Source: Adlercreutzia equolifaciens DSM 19450 | Lineage (GTDB): Bacteria > Actinomycetota > Coriobacteriia > Coriobacteriales > Eggerthellaceae | Direction of reading: 5' to 3' | NCBI RefSeq assembly: GCF_000478885.1 | Contig: NC_022567.1 | Coordinates: 2,542,001 to 2,606,000, forward strand | DNA length: 64,000 nucleotides | Shown here: positions 51,648 to 61,143 of the stretch, piece by piece | How the letters are laid out: each line of letters begins with the position of its first letter | Numbering within the stretch: position 1 is the stretch's first letter | The notes under the pieces: generated by a model | Told to the model about the DNA's origin: nothing | Database searches by the model: none | What the model saw: only the letters and a program-made list of their open reading frames with translations | Made by a program: the position numbers and the translations under genes

Positions 51648-52670
51648 CTACGGAATGAGGTCGTAGGGCATTTCCCGTTTCACCAGATAGAAGATGAGCA
51701 GGATGATCACCATCCACGGCACCCACAGATAAGCCAGCACGAGAGTGGCCGAGCGGGCCGCATAGAACACCACACGATAGCCCGTCGTGCGGGGATGGGT
51801 CTCGAAGGTCATGCGCACGAACGAGCCGCCCGGGGTAGATCCGTCGTGGAACCAGGGGATGGCCACTTCCACCACGACAAGCGTGATAAGCGCCAAGCCG
51901 TTGATGATAAGGGCGGCCGTCTGATTCGCCGTCATATCCGGAAACGTCGGCGGGGTTAGACCGGCCACCTCAAAGCCCACGGCCACCGCGCCGTAGGGCA
52001 CGACCGCCACCAGCCACACGATGACGAGGTCGATCCACAGGGCCACGCAGCGGCGCACGAAGCCGGGATGCTCCGTCGGCTCTGCATCGGCCAACTGCCC
52101 CGGAGGTACCACGCGGCCGAGCAGCCATGCGCACACCCAGCCGAGGGCAGCACCCAGGGTGTTGGTGATCACGTCGTCCACATCGCAGCAGCGGTAGGCG
52201 TAGGGGTAGATGCCGAACAAGCACGTGAGCTGGGACACCTCGATGAGCAAGGACGCGGCCAGGCCCAGCAGCACCGACGGGAGGAAGCGCAGGCGCAAAA
52301 GCCGCCCGGCGATAAAGCCCAGCGGCATGAAGAACACCACGTTGAAGGCCAACTGAAACACGGCCTTCAGGCCGTCCTTCGCGATATCGTTCATGAAGTT
52401 CATTGGGTTGAAGTTGGGGGCGACGCCGTAGGTGATGCCGGGGCCCGCATCGCCCTGGGGCAACGGGTGCAGCGTGAAGCAGCCGAGGCCGCAGACGTAG
52501 AGCACGGTGAGGTAGGCCCCCACGAAGGTGCCGAAGCGCAGCCGCCCATCGCGATGGTAGAGGTAGGCCAGAATCGGCAGCGTGAGCATGAACGACAGCA
52601 CCGGCCACAGCACGAGCGCCGCAGCGAAGTTCTCGCTGTAATTTCCCAGAAAATGTTTTACTGCGTTCAT
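51648..52670 (-). CDS. VanZ-RDD fusion membrane protein
   Basis: 340 residues from MNAVKHFLG; GAGGAAA precedes the ATG at 52670. N-terminal VanZ-like domain (about 15-180: FFMPLGFIAGRLLRLRF, SLLIEVSQL, RCCDVDDVITNTLGAALGW) and C-terminal RDD domain (about 205-335: FVRRCVALWIDLVIVWLVAVV). VanZ-type proteins affect resistance to glycopeptides with a lipid tail in some Gram-positives; whether this one does is not known. Confidence 0.9.
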   Translation of the reverse strand: MNAVKHFLGNYSENFAAALVLWPVLSFMLTLPILAYLYHRDGRLRFGTFVGAYLTVLYVCGLGCFTLHPLPQGDAGPGITYGVAPNFNPMNFMNDIAKDGLKAVFQLAFNVVFFMPLGFIAGRLLRLRFLPSVLLGLAASLLIEVSQLTCLFGIYPYAYRCCDVDDVITNTLGAALGWVCAWLLGRVVPPGQLADAEPTEHPGFVRRCVALWIDLVIVWLVAVVPYGAVAVGFEVAGLTPPTFPDMTANQTAALIINGLALITLVVVEVAIPWFHDGSTPGGSFVRMTFETHPRTTGYRVVFYAARSATLVLAYLWVPWMVIILLIFYLVKREMPYDLIP

Positions 52671-52884
52671 GGCCGGTTTCCTCGCTTGCCTCCGCGCTTC
52701 TCCTCTTGCAAAGCCAGCATAACGGACGCGCGAGGGCGACGCAGCAAAGGTGACAACAAGGTAAGTGAAGCGATAGCGGCTCGTAAGGAGCACCGCCCCC
52801 TCGACTCATTTGCTCCCGAACGATAGTGGTGCTATGCTGGGGACTTTCTCCGAGCAAATCAAATCCACCGTAGAGGAGAGAGCC

Positions 52885-53472
52885 ATGAACATCACCGTGT
52901 ACTGCGGGTCGAACTTCGGCGACAGCCCGCATTTCGAAGAGGCCGCCCGCAACTTGGGTGCCTGGATCGCCCGCGCCGGGCACACGCTCGTGTATGGCGG
53001 CAGCTCGGTCGGACTAATGGGAGCCGTGTCGCGCGCGGCCATCGAAGGCGGCACACCCGTTATCGGCGTAGAGCCCGCCTTCTTCATCGAGGCCGGCGTG
53101 GCCCAGCACGACCTGACCGAGCTTTTCGTCTGCGACACCATGGGCGAGCGCAAGGCGAAGATGATCGAGCTGGGCGATGCGTTCGTGGCGCTGCCGGGAG
53201 GCGTGGGGACCCTCGAGGAAATCTCGGAGATCTTCACTCGCGTGCGCCTGGACATGGGGCCCCATGAGTGCTTCTTGCTGAATATCGACGGGTTCTACGA
53301 TCCGCTTCGCTTGTTTTTGGAATCGATGGTCGAGCACCGCTTTTTCGACCAGTGCGACCTCGATCGCTGCCACTTTCCACGCTCCGTGGAAGAGCTGGCA
53401 CGCCTTCTGAGCACGGCGGACACGCGTCGCACCATCCGCTGCGACGGCCCGTTGCTGCAGAAAGCCGGCTAG
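52885..53472 (+). CDS. LOG family nucleotide 5'-monophosphate phosphoribohydrolase
   Basis: 195 residues, Rossmann fold of the TIGR00730 ("lysine decarboxylase-like") group. Marks: ITVYCGSNFGDSPHFEEAARNLG, LVYGGSSVGLMGAVS, and the catalytic PGGVGTLEEI with the preceding MGERKAKMIELGDAFVALPGG. Hydrolyses the N-glycosidic bond of AMP-type nucleotides or cytokinin ribotides. GAGGAG before the ATG at 52885. Confidence 0.93.
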   Translation: MNITVYCGSNFGDSPHFEEAARNLGAWIARAGHTLVYGGSSVGLMGAVSRAAIEGGTPVIGVEPAFFIEAGVAQHDLTELFVCDTMGERKAKMIELGDAFVALPGGVGTLEEISEIFTRVRLDMGPHECFLLNIDGFYDPLRLFLESMVEHRFFDQCDLDRCHFPRSVEELARLLSTADTRRTIRCDGPLLQKAG

Positions 53473-53493
53473 CCCCGCCCCGAGGCAAACGCA

Positions 53494-54897
53494 CTAACCG
53501 ATGACGGTCAGCTGGTACTGGGCCTTCCCCGCTTCCTTCACCTGGTACAGCGTGCTGTCGGCCGCCGCGTAGAGCACCTCGAAGGGCATCGGCGGCGTCA
53601 GGCAACAGGCCGCACCGACGCTGATGGTGGGCGCTGCATGGTAGGCCGGGTCGATGACCTCATCGGTGGCGCGCTGGCCGGCGAACGGCCCGCGCGCCAA
53701 ATGCTCCAGCACGCGATCGGCGGCAGGCCCCGGGGCCAAGCCCGGAGCGAAGATGAGGAACTCGTCGCCCCCGATGCGAGCAACGACGTCCTCCTTGCGC
53801 ATGACCTGCGACAGGAAGATGGCCAGCTTCTTCAAAACGTAATCGCCCTCGGGGTGCCCGTAGGCGTCGTTCACGGCCTTGAAATCGTCCACATCGACGA
53901 CGATGAGCATGCACGCGCGGCTTTCGGTGCGCAGCGCCGTCTCGATGCGATCGAGGGCGGCGGCGCGGTTGTACAGCCCCGTGAGACCGTCGCGCTCGGC
54001 CTTGCGCCGAAACTGACTCTCGCGCAGAGCCGCCTCACTCGTGTCCAGCAAACGTCCGACATGGCGCACCGGGCCGCCCTCCTCGTCGTAGAGGACCACC
54101 GACTGGTAGCGGTACCACACCGGTTCCCCGTCGGCACCGGGCGTCGAGGTTTCGAAATCGACAAGCGAGTTTTCGCCGATCTGCGTCATGAGAGGCGTGA
54201 GATCATGGGAGGTGATGGCCAGCTCGCACGGCTTCTGGCAACGGCGGTTCACCACGAAATCCCCCTGCTCGGGAGCGCGGCCGAAACGACCTTCGAAGTC
54301 GCCGTACACATGGGCTTTGCCCGTGCCGCATTCGATATCGAAGAGCACGTCGTTGGAAAGCGCCGTGAGAATCTCCAGCCGCTCGTTCGCCCGACGCAGC
54401 TCCTCCTTCTCGCGCACGCGCTCAGTCGCGTCCATGATTGTTGCGTAGAACCAGCGGGTGCCAGCGGCGTCTTCCACCAAATGACCCCAGTCGTCCACCC
54501 AGCGCACCTCGCCGTCGGCGCGGATGATGCGGTAGCGCACGTAGTCGCTGTCGCTGCGCCCGATCTGCTCGGTGACCGACGCGCTGACCCACTCCCAATC
54601 GTCGGGGTGCACGATGCCCTTGAACGTGTTGCCCGTCAGCGCGCGAAACTGCTCGGCGTCGGAGCACCCGAACAGGCGCACGAGCCCCGAGCTCACCTGG
54701 TCGATCGTGCCGGCCTCCTCGGCCCTGTAACGGAGCATGCCGCCCGGGAACTTGTCGAGAAACTCCTGCGGCAGCTCTACTGGCACCGCCGGCACCTCAG
54801 CTGTCGGCGCGCAGGCCGGCTCCGTCGGAGCCGTTGCAGCGGTCGCAGTTTTTTCACGCTCGTCCGTCTTGTGAAAGAGGCGGCTCAAAGACACCAT
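53494..54897 (-). CDS. PAS-domain diguanylate cyclase
   Basis: 467 residues, no membrane segment. A first PAS domain (about 50-165; FKGIVHPDDWEWV, YRIIRADGEVRWVDDWGHLVEDAAG), a second PAS-like domain (about 170-290), a helical linker (EAALRESQFRRKAERDGLTGLYNR), then a GGDEF domain (about 305-465) with an intact ARIGGDEFLIFA active motif and an RKED five residues before it that fits the product-inhibition I-site. Predicted to make c-di-GMP from GTP under PAS control. AAGGAAGG precedes the ATG. Confidence 0.93.
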   Translation of the reverse strand: MVSLSRLFHKTDEREKTATAATAPTEPACAPTAEVPAVPVELPQEFLDKFPGGMLRYRAEEAGTIDQVSSGLVRLFGCSDAEQFRALTGNTFKGIVHPDDWEWVSASVTEQIGRSDSDYVRYRIIRADGEVRWVDDWGHLVEDAAGTRWFYATIMDATERVREKEELRRANERLEILTALSNDVLFDIECGTGKAHVYGDFEGRFGRAPEQGDFVVNRRCQKPCELAITSHDLTPLMTQIGENSLVDFETSTPGADGEPVWYRYQSVVLYDEEGGPVRHVGRLLDTSEAALRESQFRRKAERDGLTGLYNRAAALDRIETALRTESRACMLIVVDVDDFKAVNDAYGHPEGDYVLKKLAIFLSQVMRKEDVVARIGGDEFLIFAPGLAPGPAADRVLEHLARGPFAGQRATDEVIDPAYHAAPTISVGAACCLTPPMPFEVLYAAADSTLYQVKEAGKAQYQLTVIG

Positions 54898-55160
54898 GGA
54901 ACCTTCCTTTTCCTCAACCTCTCATAGGCTTGAAGCGGCAACAAGGATGCGCTGCCGCCCTCGCGAGGTAAGCTCCCATGATAGCACTCCGCCCCTTCGC
55001 CGCTCCCGCAAACCGGATGGAAGATGTGCAGTTTTGTCAACAATTTTCCAGACCGAACGGCCAAAGCGAAAACGACCCATCCGCCTTGGGATGCGCCTCA
55101 GCAGCATAGCCGGTTCGACGCACGGCGACGCCGCCTCGTCGCTTTGAAGCGAGCAGGCAC

Positions 55161-56651
55161 TCAACGCACCGCGATGCGCTTCAGGAATTGTTCGTAGTCC
55201 GACTCGTTCTGATCGGCGTAGGCCAGCGCGAACGACACCATGGACGTGTCGAACTTGTCCGACATTCCCAGGTAAGAGGCCATAGCCACGCGGTCTCCCG
55301 TGCGAGCATGGGCGCGAGCGAGAACCCACGCACACAGCTGGCTGTAAATCTCCAGCTCATCGGCGCTGGCGTGGTCCAAGTCGACTGACATCTTCCAATT
55401 CCACAATTGCCGCACGTAATAGTCACGCCGGCGCCCGCGCTCGTCCCGGGCGTGGGTCCAGCCGAGCAGCACCCCGCTCGTCGTCTGCATGAGGCGCTGC
55501 CCCGCCACCACGCGCTCACCGTGGGAAAGATAGGGACTCCGCCCGCAGAACCGCTCGAGCACCGATGCGTTCGCTTCCTTTATTTGGAGCACCAGCGGGT
55601 CGGCCATCTGATTGCCTGAGAACGCCGCCACCCAGCAGCGGGTGCCCACGCTGCCCACGCCCACCACCTTTTGCGCCGCGCCGATGAGCCGGTAGTTCTT
55701 CAGCAGCTCCTGGTAGGGCGGCCTCACCGTTGCGCGGTAGTCGTCGAGCATGCGCGCCAGGCTGCGCTGGACGCGCCGCTGGTTGTCCGGGGAGAGGAAA
55801 TGGCTGAGCGGCACGATATCCGGCGGATCGTAGACCATCTGGGGTTGGCCGTCTTCCATGCGCACCAGTTTCTCGAACGCCCGCTCGTTGGTCTTGGAGA
55901 AAGCCCGTTCCAAATCGGCGGCCACCTGGCGCCGATCGTCCTTGGACACCTTGTCGGCCAGGCCCTGGAGCACCTCGGCCACATCGAGGTAGGCCCGCCA
56001 CACGTCGAAGGATCCCAGCGTGGCGAAGTATGCCAGGGACTCCCGATAGCTTTGGGCCGCCAGACGCACGGCCTCGCGGCACCATTTGTCGCCGAAGCCG
56101 CGCGTGCGGCCGCAAATGGCGACGCTGGCCACCAGGCGCTCCACGTCCCATTCCCAAGGGCCGCGGGTGGTCTCGTCGAAATCGTTCAAATCGAACACGA
56201 GGTGCGACTCTGGAGAGCGGTACCCGCCGAAGTTCGCGATATGGGCATCGCCGCACGCCTGCACCAAAAGCCCCGTAGTGGGCAGGGTGGACAAGTCGGC
56301 GGCCATGGGAAGGGCCGCGCCGCGGAAGAAGGCGAACGGCGAGGCAGCCATGCGGCGGTGGCGCTCGGGCACGAGGAAAGACAGCCGATCGGCATCCTGC
56401 TGAAAAATGAGATCGACCGCCTCGCTGCGGCCAGGGCGTACCTCCCACTTCCCCAGATTGCTGCGAGGCAGCTTTTGCCGACAGGCCTGCCCCTTTTGCT
56501 GGGACGCCTCGAAATCCGGTCCTCGAACGGGCACTTCCTGGGTCTTCGCCTGGCGTCCCGCCACCTTATGCACGAGCGAGGAGCCCGTCGCGCGGCTCGC
56601 CAGCCCTTGCCCGGTAAGCGACTTGTGGAGCGCCTCTGCCTTCTTGCCCAT
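55161..56651 (-). CDS. DUF2252 domain-containing protein
   Basis: 496 residues. The domain starts near residue 65 (VDLIFQQDADRLSFLVPERHRRMAASPFAFFRGAALPMAADL) and includes the kinase-like CGDAHIANFGGYRSPESHLVFDLNDFDETTRGPWEWDVERL, which resembles the catalytic loop and DFD of aminoglycoside-phosphotransferase-fold proteins. Function unknown. Its ATG overlaps the thioredoxin stop by one base, so they are coupled. Confidence 0.9.
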   Translation of the reverse strand: MGKKAEALHKSLTGQGLASRATGSSLVHKVAGRQAKTQEVPVRGPDFEASQQKGQACRQKLPRSNLGKWEVRPGRSEAVDLIFQQDADRLSFLVPERHRRMAASPFAFFRGAALPMAADLSTLPTTGLLVQACGDAHIANFGGYRSPESHLVFDLNDFDETTRGPWEWDVERLVASVAICGRTRGFGDKWCREAVRLAAQSYRESLAYFATLGSFDVWRAYLDVAEVLQGLADKVSKDDRRQVAADLERAFSKTNERAFEKLVRMEDGQPQMVYDPPDIVPLSHFLSPDNQRRVQRSLARMLDDYRATVRPPYQELLKNYRLIGAAQKVVGVGSVGTRCWVAAFSGNQMADPLVLQIKEANASVLERFCGRSPYLSHGERVVAGQRLMQTTSGVLLGWTHARDERGRRRDYYVRQLWNWKMSVDLDHASADELEIYSQLCAWVLARAHARTGDRVAMASYLGMSDKFDTSMVSFALAYADQNESDYEQFLKRIAVR

Positions 56652-56980
56652 CAGGATCCTCCCCCTTCGCGGCCGCCCTTAGCCAGAAGATCCTCGATGC
56701 GCTGGGCGGGTACCGCGCCGACGATGTCGTCTACGGGCACCCCGTCGCGAAAGAGCACGAGGGTGGGCACGCTCACCACCTTGAAGGCCCAGGCGATGTC
56801 GGGGTGCTCCGCCGCGTTCAGCTTCGCGAAGCGCACCTCGGGATGCCGCGCGGCCACAGCTTCCAGCACGGGCTCCATGGCTCGACACGGACCGCAACCT
56901 GGGCTCCAGAAATCAACCAGCACCGTTCCTTCCGCATTGGTCACCCGCGCATCGAAATTCTCTTTCGTCAGTTCCACCAT
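56651..56980 (-). CDS. trxA: Thioredoxin
   Basis: 109 residues with the canonical active site WSPGCGPCRAMEPVLE (CGPC), the cis-proline in VVSVPTLVLF, and normal length. A Gly-rich tail (GGREGGGS) ends the chain. General disulfide reductase; coupling to the DUF2252 gene by a one-base overlap is unusual and may reflect a specific client. Confidence 0.93.
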   Translation of the reverse strand: MVELTKENFDARVTNAEGTVLVDFWSPGCGPCRAMEPVLEAVAARHPEVRFAKLNAAEHPDIAWAFKVVSVPTLVLFRDGVPVDDIVGAVPAQRIEDLLAKGGREGGGS

Positions 56981-57335
56981 GCCGCGCCCCTTTCGTATCT
57001 TGCATCAAGCCCAGTATAGCGAGCGAGGATGCCATCGCATGAATCCCCCACGCATCGTAGTCGGATTGACAAGCACAAAATGCTCTCTTACACTGGGCGC
57101 CACAGGAATCGACCAAGGCAAGGTGTTTTGATGGCGGGACTGCTGGCGCGCTAACAGAAATCGCTCGCGAACGAGAGCGTCTGGTTGCCCCGTGCGGGCA
57201 ACTTCTTGTTGCGCCGTTTTTTCTCCGCGCCGCCCTTTGCAACTCGAAATCGCTGGCGCAACCCCATCCGCAACTGCACTCTAAAGAGGATCCGCCCTTT
57301 CCGCGCATCGCCTCTATATCCCGAAGGAGATTCCC
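56981..57335. other. 355-bp divergent intergenic region
   Basis: TATACT on the minus strand at 57013-57018 is a candidate -10 for thioredoxin. A small hairpin GTTGCCC/GGGCAAC lies at about 57185-57203. Nothing else named. Confidence 0.4.
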
Positions 57336-58634
57336 GTGACTGAATTGTCCCCGCATTCCCGCACCGTCGCTGAAGAGGGCACCGACACCGCCCCCACGCC
57401 GCCCCTGAGTGCCGCCGGTCTGTCGCTGCCGAAAAACTGGCTCGCCATCATTGCGTTCATCTGGGCCGGTCAGGCTGCCTCCATGATAACGAGTTACGCT
57501 GCCGGTTACGCAGTGGTGTGGTACGTCACCGAGAGCACCGGCAGCGCCCTTATGCTGGCGGCCATGAACATAGCCGTCATGTTGCCCGTCGGACTCATCT
57601 CACCCTTCGGAGGCATCGTGGCCGACAAGCACAACCGCAAGCTCATCATGATCGCAGCCGACGGAGCCGTGGGCATCATCTCACTGGTGGCGGGACTGCT
57701 TATTCTGGCTGGCGATGTGTCCATTCCGCTTTTGCTCGCCGTTTGCATCGCGCGGGCTGTGGGCCAGGCCTTCCACAGTCCGGCCATGATGGCGGCCATG
57801 CCCATGCTCGTGCCCGACAAGCACCTGCTGCGCATCAACACCCTGGATCAGCTGCTGGCCTCGGTCGCCTCCATCGGAGCGCCGGCCTTCGGCATCTTCT
57901 TATACACCACCCTCGGGTTCTCCTCGGTGATGTTCCTCGATTTCGCCGGTGCCTGCGTGGCCGTTCTGGGTCTGGCCCTGGCGAAGATTCCCACCGTGGT
58001 AGACGCAACGGCCAAGGAGCAGCACGTGCTGGCGAACTTGCGCGACGGCTGGCGCGCCATTGCGAAAACGCGCGGACTTGTGCTGTTGATCGGCGGCGTT
58101 ACCATCGGCATGATGATCTTCGGGCCGCTGTCAGCGGTGTTCCCGCTTATGACCTACCAGCATTTCGGCGGTGATGGCTATGCGGCGTCTCTGGCCGAGG
58201 CGGCCTTCGGCGTCGGCATGTTCGTGGGCTCGGGCATCCTTATCGCTTGGGGCGGCGGCAAGCGCCTCGCAGGGCTCATCGCCGTGGCAGCCGTGGTCGT
58301 GGGCGTGGCCACCGCGGCCTGCGGGCTTCTGCCACCCGACGCCTTCCCGGCCTTTATCGGGCTGGTGGCTGTGATGGCCGTGGCCTGCGCTTGGTTCAAC
58401 GGCCCCACTATGACGCTCACCCAGCGCAACGTGCCCGACGACAAGATGGGCCGCTCCATGGGGCTGCTCACCGCCGCCATGGGGCTGGCCACCCCAGCAG
58501 GCATCGCCATCGGTGGCGTGCTGGCCGAAGCCATGGGCGTCGCCCCGTTCTTCATCGTAGACGGCCTGGCCTGCCTGACCCTGGGCCTCGTGCTGTACCT
58601 CCCGAAGTCCGTGCGCGCACTGGACGAGGGGTAG
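57336..58634 (+). CDS. MFS transporter, EntS/MDR-like
   Basis: 432 residues, twelve membrane helices, GTG start with GAAGGAGA upstream. The segment FGGIVADKHNRKLIMIAADGAVG (motif A) and AVGQAFHSPAMMAAMPMLVPDKHLLRINTLDQ are typical of the MFS_3/EntS-type exporters. A 30-residue hydrophilic N-terminus precedes helix 1. Drug or metabolite efflux is the likely role; substrate unknown. Confidence 0.9.
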   Translation: MTELSPHSRTVAEEGTDTAPTPPLSAAGLSLPKNWLAIIAFIWAGQAASMITSYAAGYAVVWYVTESTGSALMLAAMNIAVMLPVGLISPFGGIVADKHNRKLIMIAADGAVGIISLVAGLLILAGDVSIPLLLAVCIARAVGQAFHSPAMMAAMPMLVPDKHLLRINTLDQLLASVASIGAPAFGIFLYTTLGFSSVMFLDFAGACVAVLGLALAKIPTVVDATAKEQHVLANLRDGWRAIAKTRGLVLLIGGVTIGMMIFGPLSAVFPLMTYQHFGGDGYAASLAEAAFGVGMFVGSGILIAWGGGKRLAGLIAVAAVVVGVATAACGLLPPDAFPAFIGLVAVMAVACAWFNGPTMTLTQRNVPDDKMGRSMGLLTAAMGLATPAGIAIGGVLAEAMGVAPFFIVDGLACLTLGLVLYLPKSVRALDEG

Positions 58635-58680
58635 CACCGCGGCGAGACCCCCTACCTGCTTTTTCGCGAAAGCGAGGGGG

Positions 58681-58826
58681 AAATGCCAGTTCGACCCAGA
58701 AATGGCAGGGCCGGATTTCCCCCCTCTGCCATAGCTGCCCTCAACTGGCATTTTTCTGCCACTTCAGGCCCGTAATGGCAGAGAGCCCCAACGCCCATCG
58801 ACCATTGCGGGGTCGAAGTGGCATTT
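58681..58826. repeat. Intergenic element (locus e) with repeated TGCCA/TGGCA units
   Basis: Outer arms 58681-58697 and 58810-58826 (AAATGCCA.TTCGACCC and its inverse) match at 16 of 17 positions across 112 nt. Between them lie further AATGGCAG, CTGCCAT, AACTGGCATTT and CTGCCACTTC units, so several nested hairpins are possible. Lies between convergent MFS and CPA1 genes. Confidence 0.75.
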
Positions 58827-58856
58827 GCCGAAGGATTTCCGAAATCCGCGAAATTG

Positions 58857-58908
58857 ATGCACTCCTTGAGTGCATATTCTGACCTGATACTGCACTCCTT
58901 GAGTGCAT
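58857..58908. repeat. Twin palindromes ATGCACTCCTTGAGTGCAT
   Basis: Two copies, 58857-58875 and 58891-58908 (the second begins at TGCACTC), 33 bp apart. Each has perfect arms around CTT. Just beyond the 3' end of the CPA1 antiporter gene. Confidence 0.85.
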
Positions 58909-58926
58909 TTCCAGCCTCCGGACACG

Positions 58927-61143
58927 CTACTCCCCCAAGCTCATCTGCAGGACGTAGACGCGTTGCCGCAGCTCGTTGGCAACGGGCAGGGAGATTTCAC
59001 CGTGATCCTGCAAGTGCCGGATTTGGTCGAGCTCGATGGAAAGGGCGTCGGCGTCCACTTCGTCAGCGTAGCGGGCGGCCTCGGCGAACTGGCCTCCGAA
59101 CAGGGGCTGTATGCCATCGGGAAGCGCCTGGTGGTGGGTCAGCGTGATGCCGGGGCGATCCTGCTGTTTCACGTCCTGGCCGTGGTTGATGCGGTTCCAC
59201 AGCGAGTTCAGCACCATGCGATGCTCCTCCAAAAGCAGCTGCGCGGCACCCTGGCGGCCGTCGTGCTGGTCGACAACGTCCTGCAGATAATCGATGGCCG
59301 CGTGCTCAAGTTCGATGGCGAACAGGCAGGTGTCGTAATAGACGCGTTCGTCCTGGTCGCTTTCCACCGTCGGCAGCTTCGTGCGCTGCCACAGAAGTCG
59401 CGCTCGGCCGCGCAGAGTGGAAAACCGCGAGCCCACCTTCACGTCGGCACCATCGTAGCCCAGCGAGCGACGCACCTCGCGCAGCATGGCGTAGTAAGGA
59501 GCCCGCGTGCCGTTGTCGTAGCCACCTTTCTCGTGAATGGCATCGGCGGCTTTCTCCTGCACCTCGCGCACCTGGGTCACCAGAGCGCCGATCTGCTGGC
59601 TGCACGTATCGTCCACCGACTCGCGCGCACGGGCCAGGCGCACCCGGTAGTGAGCGATGGTCAGGCGCAAAGCCGGATCGTACTGAGTGTTTTCGTCGGA
59701 GGCCAGCATGGCCTGCAACTCGCGCAAGGTGCCTTCCAAAACGCGGATGGCAGCACGGGACAGTTCCTGCTCGTTGGAAGCTTCCGCCACACGCGGCGAG
59801 AGCAGCGGCAGCAGGCCGTCGGCCAGGAGCAACGTACACAGGATGACGCTCGCCGTGAGGAACACGATAAGATCGCGCTCGGGAAAGGGCGTCGCGCCGT
59901 CGGGCATCGTGAGCGGCAGGGTGAAGATGATGGAAAGGGTGACGGCGCCCTTCGGACCGCCCACGGTAAGCACCAGTGCGTTCTTCAGCAAGCTGCCGAT
60001 GCGCTCGCGCCAATGGGGGCGGCGGTGACGCAGATGCGGCGTGGGCGAAGGCTGGTTCGTCTCCACCGTTTCCACCTTCGACGCCTTCTTCCGCAGCGTG
60101 CGGCGCCGGCTGCGACGACGACCGACGCGGTAGACCTCCTCCATGACGAGCACCCACCCGAAGCGGCACCCCACGATAAGTGCCGTGACCAGCGCCACCA
60201 CCCCCAAAAGAAACGGCAGCGAGAAGTGATCGGCAATGGCCGGCGTGAAGGCCTGGGGCAGCTGCATGCCCAAAAGAACGAACACCACCGAGTTGATGAG
60301 GAACACGATGATGCGCCAAAAGCTGCGGGACACCAGCTGGCGTTGGGCGATGGAGGCGGAGGTGAGGCGCTGGGAGCGATCGGCCATGATGAGGCCCGCG
60401 GCCACCACAGCCAGAATGCCAGAGGTGCCGAGCCATTCGGCGAACAGGTACACGAAGAACGGCGAGAATACCTCGTAGAGCACGTTGATGGTGGTGCTCT
60501 CGTAGCCGCCGCGCCGCAGGGCCCGCATGGAGTACAGCCCCACGACGCCCACGACCACGCCGGCAGCGATACCGCCGAGAAACAGGCGGCCGAACTCCTC
60601 GGCGGCATCGAGGGCCGAGAAAGCCCCGGTGAGGGCGGCGGCACTGGCGAATTGGAAGGCGACAACGCCGGACGCGTCGTTGATGAGCGACTCGCCGGAG
60701 AGCAGCGTCGACTGACGCCTCTTCAGGCTGACCGACGACGCGAGTGCGCCCACAGCGGCGGCATCGGTGGGGGCCAGGGCGGCGGCGCAGGCGAAGGCGG
60801 CGGCCAGCGGGATAGAGGGCACGAACCAGTTCAGCACGAAGCCCACCACGAGCACCGTGAGCAGCACGAGTCCCACGGCCAACGACAGGACGGAGCCCTT
60901 GTTCTCCCACAGGTCGCGGGGGTTCGTCTCGCGGGCCTCGTTGAACAGCAGCGGGGCAATGAACAGCACGAGGAACAGCTCGGAGGAGATGCTCACGTCG
61001 CGGACAGCCGGAACGGCCAGGGCCACTACCGCGCCGACGGCGATCTGCACGAGCGGTAACGACAGCCGCGGCACAACTTGGCACAGCACCGCCGAGCCGA
61101 TGACACAGGCCAGCACAATGAGCGCCAGTTCCAAAACTTCCAC
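58927..61143 (-). CDS. Na+/H+ antiporter, CPA1 family, with long cytoplasmic C-terminus
   Basis: 738 residues, GTG start with GAGGAGAAGAGG upstream. Membrane part about 1-450 with twelve helices; ion-binding LLSGESLINDASGVVAFQFA contains the ND pair of the electroneutral NhaP/NHE group; GGPKGAVTLSI near 415. A cytoplasmic loop of about 60 residues (RRRSRRRTLRKKASKVETVETN...) splits the last helices, and a soluble alpha-helical domain of about 270 residues (YYDTCLFAIELEHAAIDYLQDVVDQHDGR) ends the protein. Likely exchanges Na+ or K+ for H+. Confidence 0.92.
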   Translation of the reverse strand: MEVLELALIVLACVIGSAVLCQVVPRLSLPLVQIAVGAVVALAVPAVRDVSISSELFLVLFIAPLLFNEARETNPRDLWENKGSVLSLAVGLVLLTVLVVGFVLNWFVPSIPLAAAFACAAALAPTDAAAVGALASSVSLKRRQSTLLSGESLINDASGVVAFQFASAAALTGAFSALDAAEEFGRLFLGGIAAGVVVGVVGLYSMRALRRGGYESTTINVLYEVFSPFFVYLFAEWLGTSGILAVVAAGLIMADRSQRLTSASIAQRQLVSRSFWRIIVFLINSVVFVLLGMQLPQAFTPAIADHFSLPFLLGVVALVTALIVGCRFGWVLVMEEVYRVGRRRSRRRTLRKKASKVETVETNQPSPTPHLRHRRPHWRERIGSLLKNALVLTVGGPKGAVTLSIIFTLPLTMPDGATPFPERDLIVFLTASVILCTLLLADGLLPLLSPRVAEASNEQELSRAAIRVLEGTLRELQAMLASDENTQYDPALRLTIAHYRVRLARARESVDDTCSQQIGALVTQVREVQEKAADAIHEKGGYDNGTRAPYYAMLREVRRSLGYDGADVKVGSRFSTLRGRARLLWQRTKLPTVESDQDERVYYDTCLFAIELEHAAIDYLQDVVDQHDGRQGAAQLLLEEHRMVLNSLWNRINHGQDVKQQDRPGITLTHHQALPDGIQPLFGGQFAEAARYADEVDADALSIELDQIRHLQDHGEISLPVANELRQRVYVLQMSLGE

